From NCBI GenBank assembly GCA_013400115.1, contig VXBP01001845.1, positions 708,648-772,647 of the forward strand: a stretch of DNA of 64,000 bases, read 5' to 3'. Source of the DNA: Rhinopomastus cyanomelas. Its lineage: Eukaryota; Chordata; Aves; Bucerotiformes; Rhinopomastidae. This document shows, one piece after another, positions 23,001 through 34,108 of this stretch (positions are counted from its first letter, which is position 1; the number at the start of each line of letters is the position of its first letter). Position numbers and translations under genes: made by a program. Below the pieces are notes generated by a model. The model saw only the letters and a program-made list of their open reading frames with translations, ran no database searches and was not told the origin of the DNA.

Positions 23001-26000
23001 CTCCTAAGCACCAACACTGACAGCACTGCTGACCTGGAGCTCTCTGGGGACTCCCTGGAAAGGATTCCAAGCAGCTGGGTGCCTAGTTACAGTGTGAACG
23101 TGGCTTTACTGAAAAAAAGCTACAGCAGACAATTACAACCCCCTCGCTTATTGATTTCTATTATTGTGTTAACAGCTTCCATTGATCTTCACTCCAGCAC
23201 AGCCAACACTTCCTCCTGCTTTGGGCTCTCCCTTCCACACCTGTACCTTACACAGGGACGGTTGGTTTGTAGGACAATCCCAGCCAAACCTCGTTTTGTT
23301 TTGCAACCACCTGCATTTCTCCAGCTCCCAGGCTCTGTCGGCAGGTGGTGGTGCTTCACGGCTTCTCGCGTGAAGATTGATGCACTTGTGTGGGACTTGC
23401 CGTGCTGCCGGTGCTTCGCGCAGCACAGCAGCTCATCAACTCCAAAGAGCTCCATAAAGAAATCAGCACCGTGACAAACCGCCTCCCCCGCAGCTCGCAC
23501 ACCTCAGCTCAGCATTTACAGAACACAAATCTTTCCCAGCTTGGTGTCAGGCTTCTGGAGAGGTTCCTGCTTGGTAGGGGAACTACCAGCTTTCCCCTGG
23601 CTTTAGGCACTGCTGTCATTTTAAAGCAGCATAATCCAGGATCCCACAAGCAAGGTTACAACAAGAAAGTTTTACACGGAAAGACAAATCTGTACATCGG
23701 AAGGAATAAACTGAAGAGTATTTTTGGACTTCTCCTACATGATGCTGGTGCTGCAGGAACTTGTCCCATACATTGGGCTGGGAAAATTGTTTGACCCCAG
23801 GCTTGGCATTGACTAATGACTTGTTTTTCCACTGTTTTTCAGCTGTGTCAGATCTCAATCTAAGATCAACCGATGGCCCTAAAAAGCTCTGAGCTCACTC
23901 TGCAGGTCCACTATAGATATTCTCTCCTCCAGTTAATGCCTTACCGCTGGGAAATACATGTCTCCACCAATTCCTGGAGCTTTCAACCATCCACTTACTG
24001 CTCCTTTTCTTGTCCCAGCATGAAAGGGACAGCACTGAGGCCAACTCACAGTGCTGGGAGGCAGGATGAAATGTACCCATGGATCTGGACACCATAAGGT
24101 TATCTTCTTCAGACTGGGAAAAGGTGCAAAACCCTGACCCAAACATTCCCTGTTAGGGTGTCAACTGCTGTTTTCTGCTGTTGCTTTGTGAAGGATGATG
24201 CATGCTCTGGCAGTCAAGTCTGTGCTACACAGGGTCCTGTAGGCTTCATTGCTGGAACAGTACAGGACTCTGGGTCTGCAAGGAGCACAGAGCACTGCTC
24301 ACTTCAGTGTGCCAGAAAGCTTTTCAGACCAGCTCCTCCAAAAACTGAGCCTTCATCACTGCAAACAAAGACAGTCCCCTGGGGATTCTCTTTCAGTGTG
24401 CAATCAGTTCATTTAAATGGCGACTACTGCTCCAGCTCTGCAGCCAAAATTTAGTCACTCCAGACTTAAACAGCTGGCCCCTTTTACCCTACAATAGCCT
24501 AGAGGACAGAGTTGGTACTTATTGTCTAAGGAAAAACCTGTGTGCAACTCACAACGTAACTGTTTGGCCACACAACAGTGCAAAGCAACATCCAAGAGGT
24601 GAAACGTGCACCGTAACAGCCCCGATTACTCCACCACCACTGGTGGGTTCTTTCATACCTACCAGAGAGTCGCTTCGCCTAATAACATTCAGGGAGCACA
24701 GAGCCGTGAAATTTGATTTCTTTCTTCTGAAGATGCTGGAGATTATTTTAATAATTCTTACTTGGTATCACCGAAAGGAAGCTCTTGTTCAGTGGTTTAA
24801 TACAAAGTCTTTTAATATCTGTTTCAGCAATAAAATCTTTCTTTTCTGTAAATGTACTAATCTTACCAAAGGATATAATTTAAACAGCAGAATGAAGCAG
24901 AATAAAAATAAGCGAACATTCTTTTCAAACAGGAGCCCACTCTGAACTATGTGAGGTCTGTTCAATCAGATTAGACCCCAGGAACAGTTCAAAACCCAGC
25001 TACAGCCATCAATATGAAGAGCAGAAAATGTTCCTTCACCCTTTCCTGGATCAGATGAACTGTGCAAAGAAACAGAAGCAAAAGGAATAATATAATAGCA
25101 GGCAGCAGGAAAGGTGAGATTATCAAACAGAGGATCCCAAATAAAGGAGAAAGTGTAGAGCACTGCACTGGGAAACTGTGGGTAGCGCTGCTTACAGCAG
25201 CCTGTGAGAGCCAGATACACAGAGAAGTGAATGCCAGGGTTAAAAACAAAAAGAGAAGCAGCAGGGAGGACAGGAATACCCTAGAAAATACATCCAGGAA
25301 ACATACATGTCTATTTACTGTCTGCTTGAAACACATTTCTAGGGGGCTAACGGGCCAAATTATTTTGGATTGAACTCAGTATTAATTAGCAAGACTCATT
25401 TGCATTACTGTATGTGAGATACATACCACCAGCTCTGATAATTCATGGTTAAATCAAACAATCCCATCAGGGATCTCACTCAGACCCAACTGCTCATCTA
25501 CTGCCTGGGCTGCTCCGTGACCTCCTCAGTCTAAGTGCTGCAGCTCGAGGCGCTTTGGAAAGAATATTGTATTAACTAACTCTTGATCTACCCTGGTTTT
25601 TTAAGAGAAAGCCCTCTGTTTTTAAAAGAATACAGTTGCCCAGTCACATTTCTATGGGCATTTCACAGTTAGAATACAAATACCACACCTGTCTCCACAC
25701 TCAATTTACCATATGGCAGCCCTATTTGGAGAAATGAATATATCCACAATGAAAGAGTCCAAGTTCAGCAATGAAATCAAGCTGGGAGAACACTGTCAGC
25801 ATGGTAAATAAAAACAGAATCACTATTGACTAATGTCTGGACTTGAAATACTCTCCCAACAAAGATGAAGGTTAGGAGACTGAAAAGCACCCCCAAACTC
25901 CACCTTGGTATCCAAGTACTTACTGTAGCAGGGTGAGCAAGAGATCACCTCAAAGATGCGGATTAACACCAGTATAAAATAAAATAAAAAGCAATTTGCA

Positions 26001-26398
26001 AGTACCACAGTAGCTGTATTTCCCTCTGGCAGGGAAGCATATTAGTAATGTCCACGTAAGATTAACCTGCCATTGAGTTATAAGCTATAAAAGTTTAGGG
26101 GTTTTTTATCTTTTTAAAATAAGAACTCAGTGCTCTTACAGAGATATGGGCAATACTTGTTTTCTCCAGGTTCTTATGGATCCTTAAAGGCAAGCAAGAG
26201 AAATTAGAAGAAAAATTATAAAACACTTGATGAAAGCACATACAGGCAGTATTTGTGCTTGTTTAAAAATGTCTTATTTTAGGAAAATTAAGCTTCCTTC
26301 AGGAAACACTTCCCACTGCAATACGAACAGAACATACAATACGTACTACATTAGACGTTATGCCTTCCATACACGAGGAGTCAAGTTGTCTGTCTTCC
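14100..26398. other. Intergenic region between ADAP1 5' end and COX19 3' end
   Basis: About 12 kb with no gene, RNA gene or well-preserved CR1 recognised; a trace of CR1 tail (TCATAGAATCATGATTCTAT) is at about 14693-14712. The part above about 24700 is AT-rich and may include the COX19 3' UTR, but I could not choose a polyadenylation signal. A block at about 18230-18370 is AT-rich with two TAATTA-type homeodomain cores and might be regulatory; that is a guess. Confidence 0.6.
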
Positions 26399-26486
26399 TT
26401 ACAATTTGTCAGATTTTGCTTCTGGTTTCTCATCTATCAGGTCTTTAAATCCCAATTTTTCCAGAGGTTCGTTAGCCATAAGTTGC
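26399..26486 (-). CDS. COX19: COX19 exon 3 (coding part)
   Basis: 88 bp after acceptor AATTTAG. It encodes QLMANEPLEKLGFKDLIDEK, then PEAKSDKL and a TAA stop at 26401-26399. The conserved EPLEKLGF motif fixes the frame. Confidence 0.95.
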
Positions 26487-27892
26487 CTAAATTAAAAACA
26501 ACAAAAACAGAGATCAGCAGCACTTTCTGCTTCACTTAATATTATTTAGTTAAAGAAGCCAAGATGTCCTTATACAGTGATTGCCACTGACAAAGCCCCA
26601 AAAACAATAGTTTTGGAAAAGCAACATTCAGAGATACGTTTGTTTATTTAACAGCAGTTTTCTAATTCAATGTTTCTTGCAGCTAGATGCTGAATTAGTT
26701 TCCTCAGAAAATGACCTGACTGTTGGTTATCTTGAATTAACAGACCACATTAGAGCTTCCTAAAACACTACTTCTGTGCCATTTACCAGATTTTTAGGTA
26801 AATGTGGTTTAGAACAGCATTCATGGTACCACTGTATGTTGCTGTAGTGATTTGCAGCCTTCTTCATCAGCTCATACAGAGTATGCAAGTGTCCTTGTAT
26901 TTAAATGCACTTCATACCGGCTTTAGTGCACTTCCCAGACAATGAGCTCCCCACCACCAGTGAATAGAGAGCACAGCAAGCAATGACAGAATGGAAACAT
27001 CCCTAGAGAATCCTTCGTCCTACCAGTACACTTTCTGAGAGAGTTCCTTCCCATTTCCTGTAGGCTCCCTTTAAGTACTGGAAGGTCACAATAAGGTGTC
27101 CCTGGAACCCTCTCTTCTCCAGTCAGAGCAACCCCAATTTGCTCATCCTGTCCTCAGACGGGAGGTGCTCCAGCCCCTGATCACCTTTGTGGCACTTCCA
27201 CGGACCAGCCTGAGCAAGTCCATACCTTTCTTATGGTGGGGCCCCCTTTTTCACTTGATGTGTAGAATAAGTTAAACTCGTAACCACAGCCAGAGAAAAC
27301 AAAGCTTCACAGTGAGAAAGCTGGTTGTCTGCAGCAGAAACTGGCCAAACCTTGCTGGTAATCTGCCCTTCCAGCTAGTTATCTGCATGACACCAAAAAC
27401 ACAGGCCAAGACACTGCTGAAGCTACAACGGACATCTGCTTCATACAGCGACACAAGCTCTCTGCATGAACGTTTGACCTGAGGGTTCCCTTCCTCTCCC
27501 TGCAAAGGCAGCTCCGCTGTTATCTGCGCCGGGGCCACACGGCTGCCCCTCAACGCCCAGTTCCGGGCAGCACTTGCCTGTCCATGCGGCACTCCAGGTA
27601 GGCCTTGGAAAGGGGCCGGCAGGCGCTGCTCTCGTACCCGCTCTCACGGAGACACTTCATGAAGCGCTCCTTGAAGGCGCTGCACTCCCCTGCAAGAGAA
27701 CAGCGAAAGCCGCGCTACCGCCGGGCCCAGGGAGAGCGGAGGGGGCGGCAGAGGGCAGCAGGCCCGGCCCTGCGCTGGGCCGTGGGGAGGCCAGGCCCGC
27801 CGTACCGCACCGAAGTGATCCAGCGGGAAGGCGCCTTTGTCCGGCGGCCGTGGCTTGAAGGTCTTGGTGCTGAAGTTCATGGCGGTGGACAT
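26399..27892 (-). CDS. COX19: COX19, cytochrome c oxidase assembly factor, complete
   Basis: COX19 is a small soluble protein of the cytosol and mitochondrial intermembrane space. It is needed for copper delivery and redox control during cytochrome c oxidase assembly and is a twin-CX9C substrate of the Mia40 import pathway. Three exons (27811-27892, 27578-27689, 26399-26486) join to an open frame of 93 residues, against 90 in human. The start MSTAMNFSTKTFKPRPPDKG is nearly the mammalian one. Exon 2 carries both CX9C motifs (CSAFKERFMKC and CRPLSKAYLEC), which form the helical hairpin. The C-terminus is EPLEKLGF and then DLIDEKPEAKSDKL. Intron 1 is only 121 bp. Intron 2 (1091 bp) uses a GC donor. 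The position between ADAP1 and a CYP2W1-like gene supports orthology. Confidence 0.96.
27000..27215 (-). mobile_element. Old CR1 fragment in COX19 intron 2
   Basis: Diverged CR1 in minus orientation. Recognisable pieces are AGTACTGGAAGGTCACAATA and the TTTGCTCATCCTGTCCTC segment that corresponds to the CR1 ORF2 C-terminus. The terminal repeats are lost. Confidence 0.65.
27578..27689 (-). CDS. COX19: COX19 exon 2 with both CX9C motifs
   Basis: 112 bp after acceptor TTGCAG. It encodes ECSAFKERFMKCLRESGYES, the second CX9C and YLECRMD. The exon ends ACAG and the intron begins GCAAGT, so the donor is GC, not GT. Exon 3 begins GCAACTT, which restores R-Q-L-M where human has R-K-L-M. Confidence 0.93.
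27811..27892 (-). CDS. COX19: COX19 exon 1 (coding part)
   Basis: 27 codons plus one base, ending TTCG|GTGCGGT. The ATG at 27892 is followed after four codons by a second in-frame ATG (Met5), the same arrangement as in the mammalian protein. Joining to exon 2 restores a Gly-Glu-Cys sequence. Confidence 0.93.
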
Positions 27893-28057
27893 GATGCCGG
27901 GCTGCGGGGGTCAGGACAGGGCCGCGGGGAACTGAGCGCGGGTCACGCCGCTCCCGCAGCGACCGCCGGGGGGAGCCGAACTCCGAGCGTCAGACGCGAG
28001 CGCCGAGCGCATCGAGCGGGGGGCGGGTCCGCGCCGCCGTGTTGAAGCGGCATCAGC

Positions 28058-28071
28058 GTTGCTGTGGCAAC
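28058..28071. promoter_or_regulatory. X-box (RFX-type) motif 1
   Basis: GTTGCTGTGGCAAC, two inverted half-sites separated by two bases, a close match to the RFX X-box pattern (GTNRCC, short spacer, RGYAAC). It lies about 166 bp upstream of the COX19 ATG. Confidence 0.7.
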
Positions 28072-28098
28072 CGCAGCGCCTCGTCCTGGCGAGGGGGT

Positions 28099-28112
28099 GT
28101 CGCCACGGCAAC
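28099..28112. promoter_or_regulatory. X-box (RFX-type) motif 2
   Basis: GTCGCCACGGCAAC, a full match to the X-box pattern. It starts exactly 41 bp after motif 1. Confidence 0.75.
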
Positions 28113-28123
28113 GGTGACCAGGG

Positions 28124-28131
28124 TGACGTCA
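28124..28131. promoter_or_regulatory. CRE palindrome (CREB/ATF site)
   Basis: A full TGACGTCA octamer within GGGTGACGTCACCC, so the symmetry extends beyond the core. It sits in the spacer between X-box motifs 2 and 3. Confidence 0.7.
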
Positions 28132-28139
28132 CCCGCGCG

Positions 28140-28153
28140 GTGCCCATGGAGAC
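28140..28153. promoter_or_regulatory. X-box-like motif 3 (degenerate)
   Basis: GTGCCCATGGAGAC. One half-site fits the X-box pattern well; the other has GGAGAC in place of GGCAAC. It starts exactly 41 bp after motif 2, which raises its plausibility. Confidence 0.5.
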
Positions 28154-28327
28154 GCCGCCGCTGGGCGCCATGTGGGGCCGGTCCCACGGCAGCGAGGGGC
28201 CGGTGCTGGTCGTCCGTCAGCGCGAAATAAATGCCCTCGTGTCATGAACCCTCCTTGTGCTTTCAACTCACTTCTGGGCCCTGGGTGGGGAGGTGGCAGT
28301 GATGGCCACGGGCTGCGGGGGAAACAG

Positions 28328-28488
28328 AACCACAGAATTTCTTGTTTGGAAAAGACCTTTAAGCTCAAGAGTCCAATAAAGACCTTTAAGCTTAAGAGTC
28401 CAATTGTTCGTCCAGCAGTGCCCGGTCACCGCTAAACCGCGTCTCTCAGCATCACATCGCCGTGTCCTTTAAGCACCTCTAGGAAATG
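28328..28488 (-). mobile_element. CR1-like 3' fragment with internal duplication
   Basis: Minus-orientation LINE tail (CACAGAATTTCTTGTTTGGA, then AAGACCTTTAAGCTCAAGAG). A unit of about 25 bp, GACCTTTAAGCTCAAGAGTC, is repeated at about 28380 as GACCTTTAAGCTTAAGAGTC, a tandem duplication inside the element. Confidence 0.65.
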
Positions 28489-29781
28489 GTTTGTCCTCTC
28501 CCATTCGTTGGCTTGGAAAGGATGAGAAAGGAGAAGAACCCAGGGCTTGGCGTCAGCAATGAACTACACAGGATCCAGCCTCACCCCGGTATCTCCTGCT
28601 TCTATCCAGGAGCTGGTGATGAGTTCAGGCTAAGCCGCTCCTTCCCCTCCATCATGAAGAACAAGCTCCTCACCCAATACTGCTGCACACTGCGTGTTGG
28701 CTTGAAATCATGTTTTCCAGGGCCCAGCAATAGCTGCTGGTGTGAGCTGAGAGCCCTGGATCCACACAGCTGAGGCACCCAGGGAGGCAGGATCAACTTT
28801 CCATAGAAGTCCAGCAGGATTTTGGAGAAGCCATCCCCATCCTGTTGCAGTGACATGAACTCTGCCATCAGCAGGGACACAGCTGCTCATCCCTCAATAA
28901 CCTTTAACACCCATGCACAAATCCAACAGATAGCACTGAGTTACTTTATGCCTCCTGTGACTGATGGGACAGCCAGTGGCATAAATGCTGATGAGGCCAG
29001 TGAAACCAAGCAGTCATCGGCAAGTGCTCGGGACACGCTGAACTTCCTCAAGACAGATAACTAAGAAAAACACCCCTTTGCCTGCAGATTTACAACCCAT
29101 TTTCTGCAGAACCTCAGATCTCATCCTGAAGAGAGGATGAGAAATGGTGTTAATTTAACCCAGCCAAATGTTAACCATGGATTACTCTATTAGAGCCCTT
29201 TTTTTGCCTTTGCCCATAGCTGCAATTGGTTTAAGATGGTCTTTCATCTGTTTTAAGTTGATTTTCTTTTAATTAAATGACTGAGATAAGTAGAATTGGA
29301 GGCTAGAAGAAAGAAAAGAAACAGCTGCAATTGTTAAGGACAGCCATTATGGAAATATTACCTGCAGCTCCATTTAAAGTGCATTTTGTTTCTGCTTTGA
29401 TTGCTTCCTTATTACAGTACTGAAATCGTAAATGGAAAATTACACCATGTTCTATTACATAAGCAACTCGTTTGCACAGCCTGAAATATAAGGGTTTATT
29501 TATTATTCTGTTTTTAGGGCTGGGAACAATAGGTGTGTTTTATTCTACGTTTAATAGCACTTCTCCACTTGACTTCGTTATAACACTCAGCAGTAAAAGG
29601 GAGATACTCCTCTTTCATAAATACATGAGGCAACTCATCTCCCAGATTTTGGAGCACTGAGCAGCAGAGAAGCAGCTTTGGTTTATTTGGACAAGTTTAG
29701 CTGGACTGTCAAGGCACTTCATTTTAGCAAACTGCCCAAATTAAGTTCTTTAGTTTCTGAAACAGTGGCTGCCAGAACTTC

Positions 29782-30050
29782 TTCCCAGTGAGGGTGACAG
29801 AGCACTGGGACAGGCTGCCCAGGGGTGTTGTGGAGTCTCCTTCTCTGGAGACACTGAAAACCCACCTGGACATGTTCCTGTGCAACGTGATCCAGGTGAT
29901 CCTGCTGTAGCGGGGGGATTGGACTATCACAGAATCACAGCACATTAGGGATTGGAAGGGACCTTCAAAGATCATCCAGTCCAATCCCCCTAGATGATCT
30001 TTTAAGGTTCCTTCCAATCCCTAATGTGCTGTGATTGTGTGACCTGCTGA
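29782..30050 (+). mobile_element. CR1 3' end carrying an inverted duplicate of its own tail
   Basis: A plus-orientation CR1 3' end runs from CTTCTTCCCAGTGAGGGTGA to GGGGGATTGGACTA. A reverse-complement copy of the tail follows immediately, and then the plus-orientation tail itself, ending CCTAATGTGCTGTGATTGTG. Confidence 0.85.
29928..30041. repeat. Imperfect inverted repeat, 52-bp arms, 10-bp loop
   Basis: The left arm 29928-29979 and the reverse complement of the right arm 29990-30041 agree at 48 of 52 positions. The loop is 29980-29989. Both arms are CR1 tail sequence. Confidence 0.9.
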
Positions 30051-30799
30051 TCCCCCATGTAAAGAGGGACAAAATCAAAGTATAAAGTTATGCAGGGATC
30101 CCACACTGAACAGAAACTGTCATTTGTAGACGAAGGACATTTCAGCTTGCAGTACTGTATTATATCCAGATGTTTTTATTATCAATTAACTCAGTGAATT
30201 CATTGGAGTCCTAAATTTTGTAGTTACCCAGTTCGGGCCAGGTATAGTAGCAGCGTCTGAGTACGCTTACTTAATGTTTTCATTGCAGATGTCAGCTCTA
30301 TGTTCTAGTTTCCTTTGTTTCCTTTAAAGGTATTTGTTTTAGAATCTAAGACAGGTGCTTTGGCAGTTTAGTATGTATTTTTCCCAAGGAGATCAAGTGA
30401 AACCCCCATTAGATAACCAGGCTGAACTAAAAAGCCCTCATTTGCAGATTAAGCCAACCAGTTCCAAAAGAATTCAATAAACACTGCCACAAAGAGCAGT
30501 GCCACCAATGGAGAGTGAAATGCTTTTCACATATTGTCTTTCAGAGAAGTGAGAGACTTTTACAGCACCAGGGAAATCTGACATAGATGTTTCTGTAAAA
30601 AGGTGCCCATTGTGTAAGAACGATCAGATAATTTGTAAAGCATCCAGTGCTCTGCAGTATCTCAGCTCTGGAATCCTGAGCCCATTCCAAAAATCAGAAG
30701 GCTCTGCAAAGTAGGGAAAAACTTGAGTCTTCCCCTTTCAAGTTACACACCTGGATGGATTACAAAGGAAATAAATCCTTTGCTTAAACGAAAGCTGTT

Positions 30800-30843
30800 A
30801 GTCATTAATTACGGACTAAAGAGTCATTAATTATGGACGAAAG
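30800..30843. repeat. 22-bp tandem repeat, two units
   Basis: Units 30800-30821 and 30822-30843 match at 20 of 22 positions. Each contains TCATTAATTA, a homeodomain-type core. Confidence 0.85.
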
Positions 30844-33510
30844 CAACATTTTTTAAATGTTTGCTCTTTTGCAATCCTGAGACCTCACACCAAAACTTGT
30901 TCCACTATTGGTGGTTGTCCGTCAGCTGTACGAATGTACTTTGAGAAGGAGTCTTTACACGCTTAGCATTACTTTTGGAAGCATCAAATTGAATAAGGCG
31001 TCGCAGCAAAACCTTTACTCCGTTTTACGGGCAGGGTAAAGTCCAGGGCTTTAATTATTTCTCCTTCTCACCACGCTGTGTCTTTTAAGAGCCAACAGAC
31101 TCAAATTATCAGGTAGTTAATTTGAAAATAATTTATCAACAGCCCATGAAAGACTTTGAGTAAAGTACTAGTGGATTTTGTAGCTTGGCTTGGGATAGCT
31201 GTAAGAAATTAATCAGTTGAACAAGACCAAGCACATTCAAACACTGGAATTTGTGCCCTTGAGACTGCTGTTCCCAACCCAGGCACAGAACACACCTCAG
31301 AGAAACATCCTTCCAGGATCACTCATTCCTACGCCTCACCCTCACGCGGCGAGCATGCCGCCAGCTCTTACATAAGGTCTCTCTTGCTACATCACTGCCA
31401 CAGGCTGTTGTAAACCATTTTTCTCCCTTTTAATTCAGGTTCCTAGACAAGCAAAAATGCAGAATATTGCCAGAATAGTCTGGGGAATGGGGATTTCTGT
31501 TGTGGATGATTAATGAAATATTATTGTTTTGCACTTACAGGGAAATCATCGTTTCATGCCAGCAAGGTCAGGGCCTTAATATCTTATGTGCTCTACAAAG
31601 ATGTACAGAGCGATAGCTCATTTTCTGCTATGACTGAGCCAAAACTTCTTCAGGTTAAAGGGGAACGCAGTAGAAATAGTAACACCGTGCTGAAAGCCAA
31701 GGAAGACCTTTTTTCTTGCACTGCTGGTTGCAGTCCTGTTGTATCTAGAGCCACAGCTCTGTTTGCATCAAGACAGGGGGCCAAATGTAAGATGCTGCAA
31801 CCCTGGTTCTGTAGACACCAAGTACTCATCCTTCATTATGTGCCCCAAACTGTCCCTGGATTAATATAATCGGTGTGCCAAGTCCAGAAGATTATGATTC
31901 TGACTACAGTCACCATGGATTTTACTGCAAATATTTCAGTAATGTTATAAAGTACATTTCCAGCACCAAGATCTCCCATGTATTTTGTCACTGGGTGAGA
32001 CTCATGAAGGAAGGACAGCAGTTCAGTCCAAGAACAAGGCTTTGGAAAGCAGTGAAGTTCCCAAGAATTGCTAAAAAGTGTAAATTCTTAACGCGAGTGG
32101 GAAATTCTGTCACCTTAGGCTTTGCACAGAGACACTTCAGTAACCCCACACAGAGATTGTCTTCATTTCTTCTCCCAGTCACTAGCCACATCACAGCTCA
32201 GAACATGGAAAAACCCCAAGATCCTTCCATTGAAGAAGCAAGCACTGGCACACTGATCCTACAGAAATAATGACCTGCAGGACAGCAAGAAGTGGGGATA
32301 ATCCTATAAAACAATGCAAGAATTACGAGTAATTAAGAGGTCGAAATTGGGAGGCTTTTGATTTCTTTTTGCACCAGCAGTTGTCAAGATAAATTCATTA
32401 GCAAGGAGCAGCCTCAGTTTTAACACATCTGATTCTTTAAAACTGTTAATGTTTAATAGGGTGTGCTCATGCTTTATATATCCCTGATAACAGTGCAGGG
32501 GCTGATAGGCATCTCTCGAGGTTGTAAATCAGTGGCAGAGCCTTGTGAGGCACCCAGGCACTGGGTGTTCACTCTCATGGTTTATTATGTTATCAGAACT
32601 CATTGACTGAGTTATAGCCCTATAACAGCTCTTTCTCTGCATTATCCTACTGTTACTGTAGCATTATTAACCCATACCCCATTAGGACATTGTGTGGCCT
32701 GCTCCAGATGAGCACACAGACATCTGATGACTTCTGTGGCTGTTTAATGTACAGACTCATTTTCTAGGAGGCACCGAGTATTTTCTGGAACTGCACAAAC
32801 ACTCTCCTTACGTGAAGATTATATCAGTTCTGAACTGGGATGGTAGAAAGACAAAGCCATGTGAGCAGGGAGCCACATTTTCTCTCCAGTCCGGTGTGGG
32901 TTGCCTCAACTGCCTCACATGTTGTAGGCTGTGTTTAAGATTGCATGCTGGAAGCAACGATATGTGAGGAAGAAGTGGTGAGGACATCACAGTAGTTGTG
33001 TTTTAAAACTACTGTAATACCTACCACTGGAGAAACAATCCATTGTTTCCCACAGCCCATGGGTTGTGAGTCCATGGGCTCATTAATTGAGAGAGGACTT
33101 CATCTATATTTTTACCAGGTGCAACTCGAAGCTTTAAAGAGCCTGAAAGCCCCCGAGAAGGTGCTCCGGCTTTCTATGGCAGTAGCCATAGCTCTTCTCC
33201 AAAGAGCTCCGAAGAGCCATGGTAACTGCATCTAAACAGAATCAATGCATTGCCCCCACTGGTACACAATTGGGCCCGTGTTGGGTGTTTCCCCCACTTT
33301 TACTGGATCTTACAGAAGTCTTGAGTCCCAGTGTCACACCACTTGCTCAAGGAAGAGTCTGGTGGAACAGGATACTACTGGAAATATTAGTGAGAAGATA
33401 GAGCACAGACTAAGACCTCATAGTTGTGCAGCGAATCTTGAGACAGACATGACCACCCATTGTTCTCCTTCCTTTGCCCACCCTGCTTATCCTCTTCTGC
33501 ACAGGGTAAT

Positions 33511-34108
33511 TCACAGAATCACAGAACATTAGGGATTGGAAGGGGCCTCAAAAGATCATCTAGTCCAGTTTCCCAGCCACAGCAGGATCCCCTAGAGCAG
33601 GTGAGTTTTAAACGTCTCCAGAGAAGGAGACTCCACAACCACCCTGGGCAGCCTGTTCCAATGCTCTGTCACCCTCACTGGGAAGAAGTTCTTTCAGATA
33701 TTTATATGGAACCTCCTATGTTCCGGATCACACCTACTTCCCCTTGTCCTATTGCTAGATGACACTGAGAAGAGCCTGGCTCCATCCTCCTGACACCTAC
33801 CCCTCACATATTTATAGACATTAATGAGGCCACCCCTCAGTCTCCTCCAAGCTAAAGAAAGCCAGCTCCCTCAGCCTCTCCTCATAAGGGAGGTGCTCCA
33901 CTTCCTTCATCATCCTCGTTGCTCTACACTGGACTACCTACAGCAGCTTCATGTCCTTCTCAAACTGAGGGGCCTGGAACTGGACACAATACTCCAGATG
34001 TGGTCTCACTAAGGGGAGAAGAACCTCTCTCAGTCTGCTAACCACCCCTCTTCAGATCCACCCCAGGATGCTGTTGGCCCTCTTGGCCGCAAGAGCGAAA
34101 AGCTCCAC
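33511..34108 (-). mobile_element. CR1 LINE, about 600 bp of 3' sequence
   Basis: One of the longer copies here. On the plus strand it starts TTCACAGAATCACAGAACAT and extends back into ORF2 as far as the ATGCTGTTGGCCCTCTTGGC segment. The reading frame of the ORF2 tail is broken in places. Confidence 0.92.

Larger units (their letters stand above)
27690..28210. promoter_or_regulatory. CpG island at the COX19 promoter
   Basis: A dense CpG stretch covers COX19 exon 1, the first intron and about 300 bp upstream, and stops sharply near 28210. Edges are by eye. Gene-poor sequence lies on the far side, so a divergent transcript is possible but not shown. Confidence 0.8.

Noticed and set aside
27605..28045. 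146-codon plus-strand frame across COX19 exons 1-2 and the promoter
   Set aside because: It is antisense to confirmed COX19 exons inside a CpG island, with no domain and no splice logic.
31513..32270. Two consecutive plus-strand frames of 118 and 131 codons
   Set aside because: No family resemblance, ordinary intergenic composition, different frames and no promoter or splice signals. They could be checked against transcripts.
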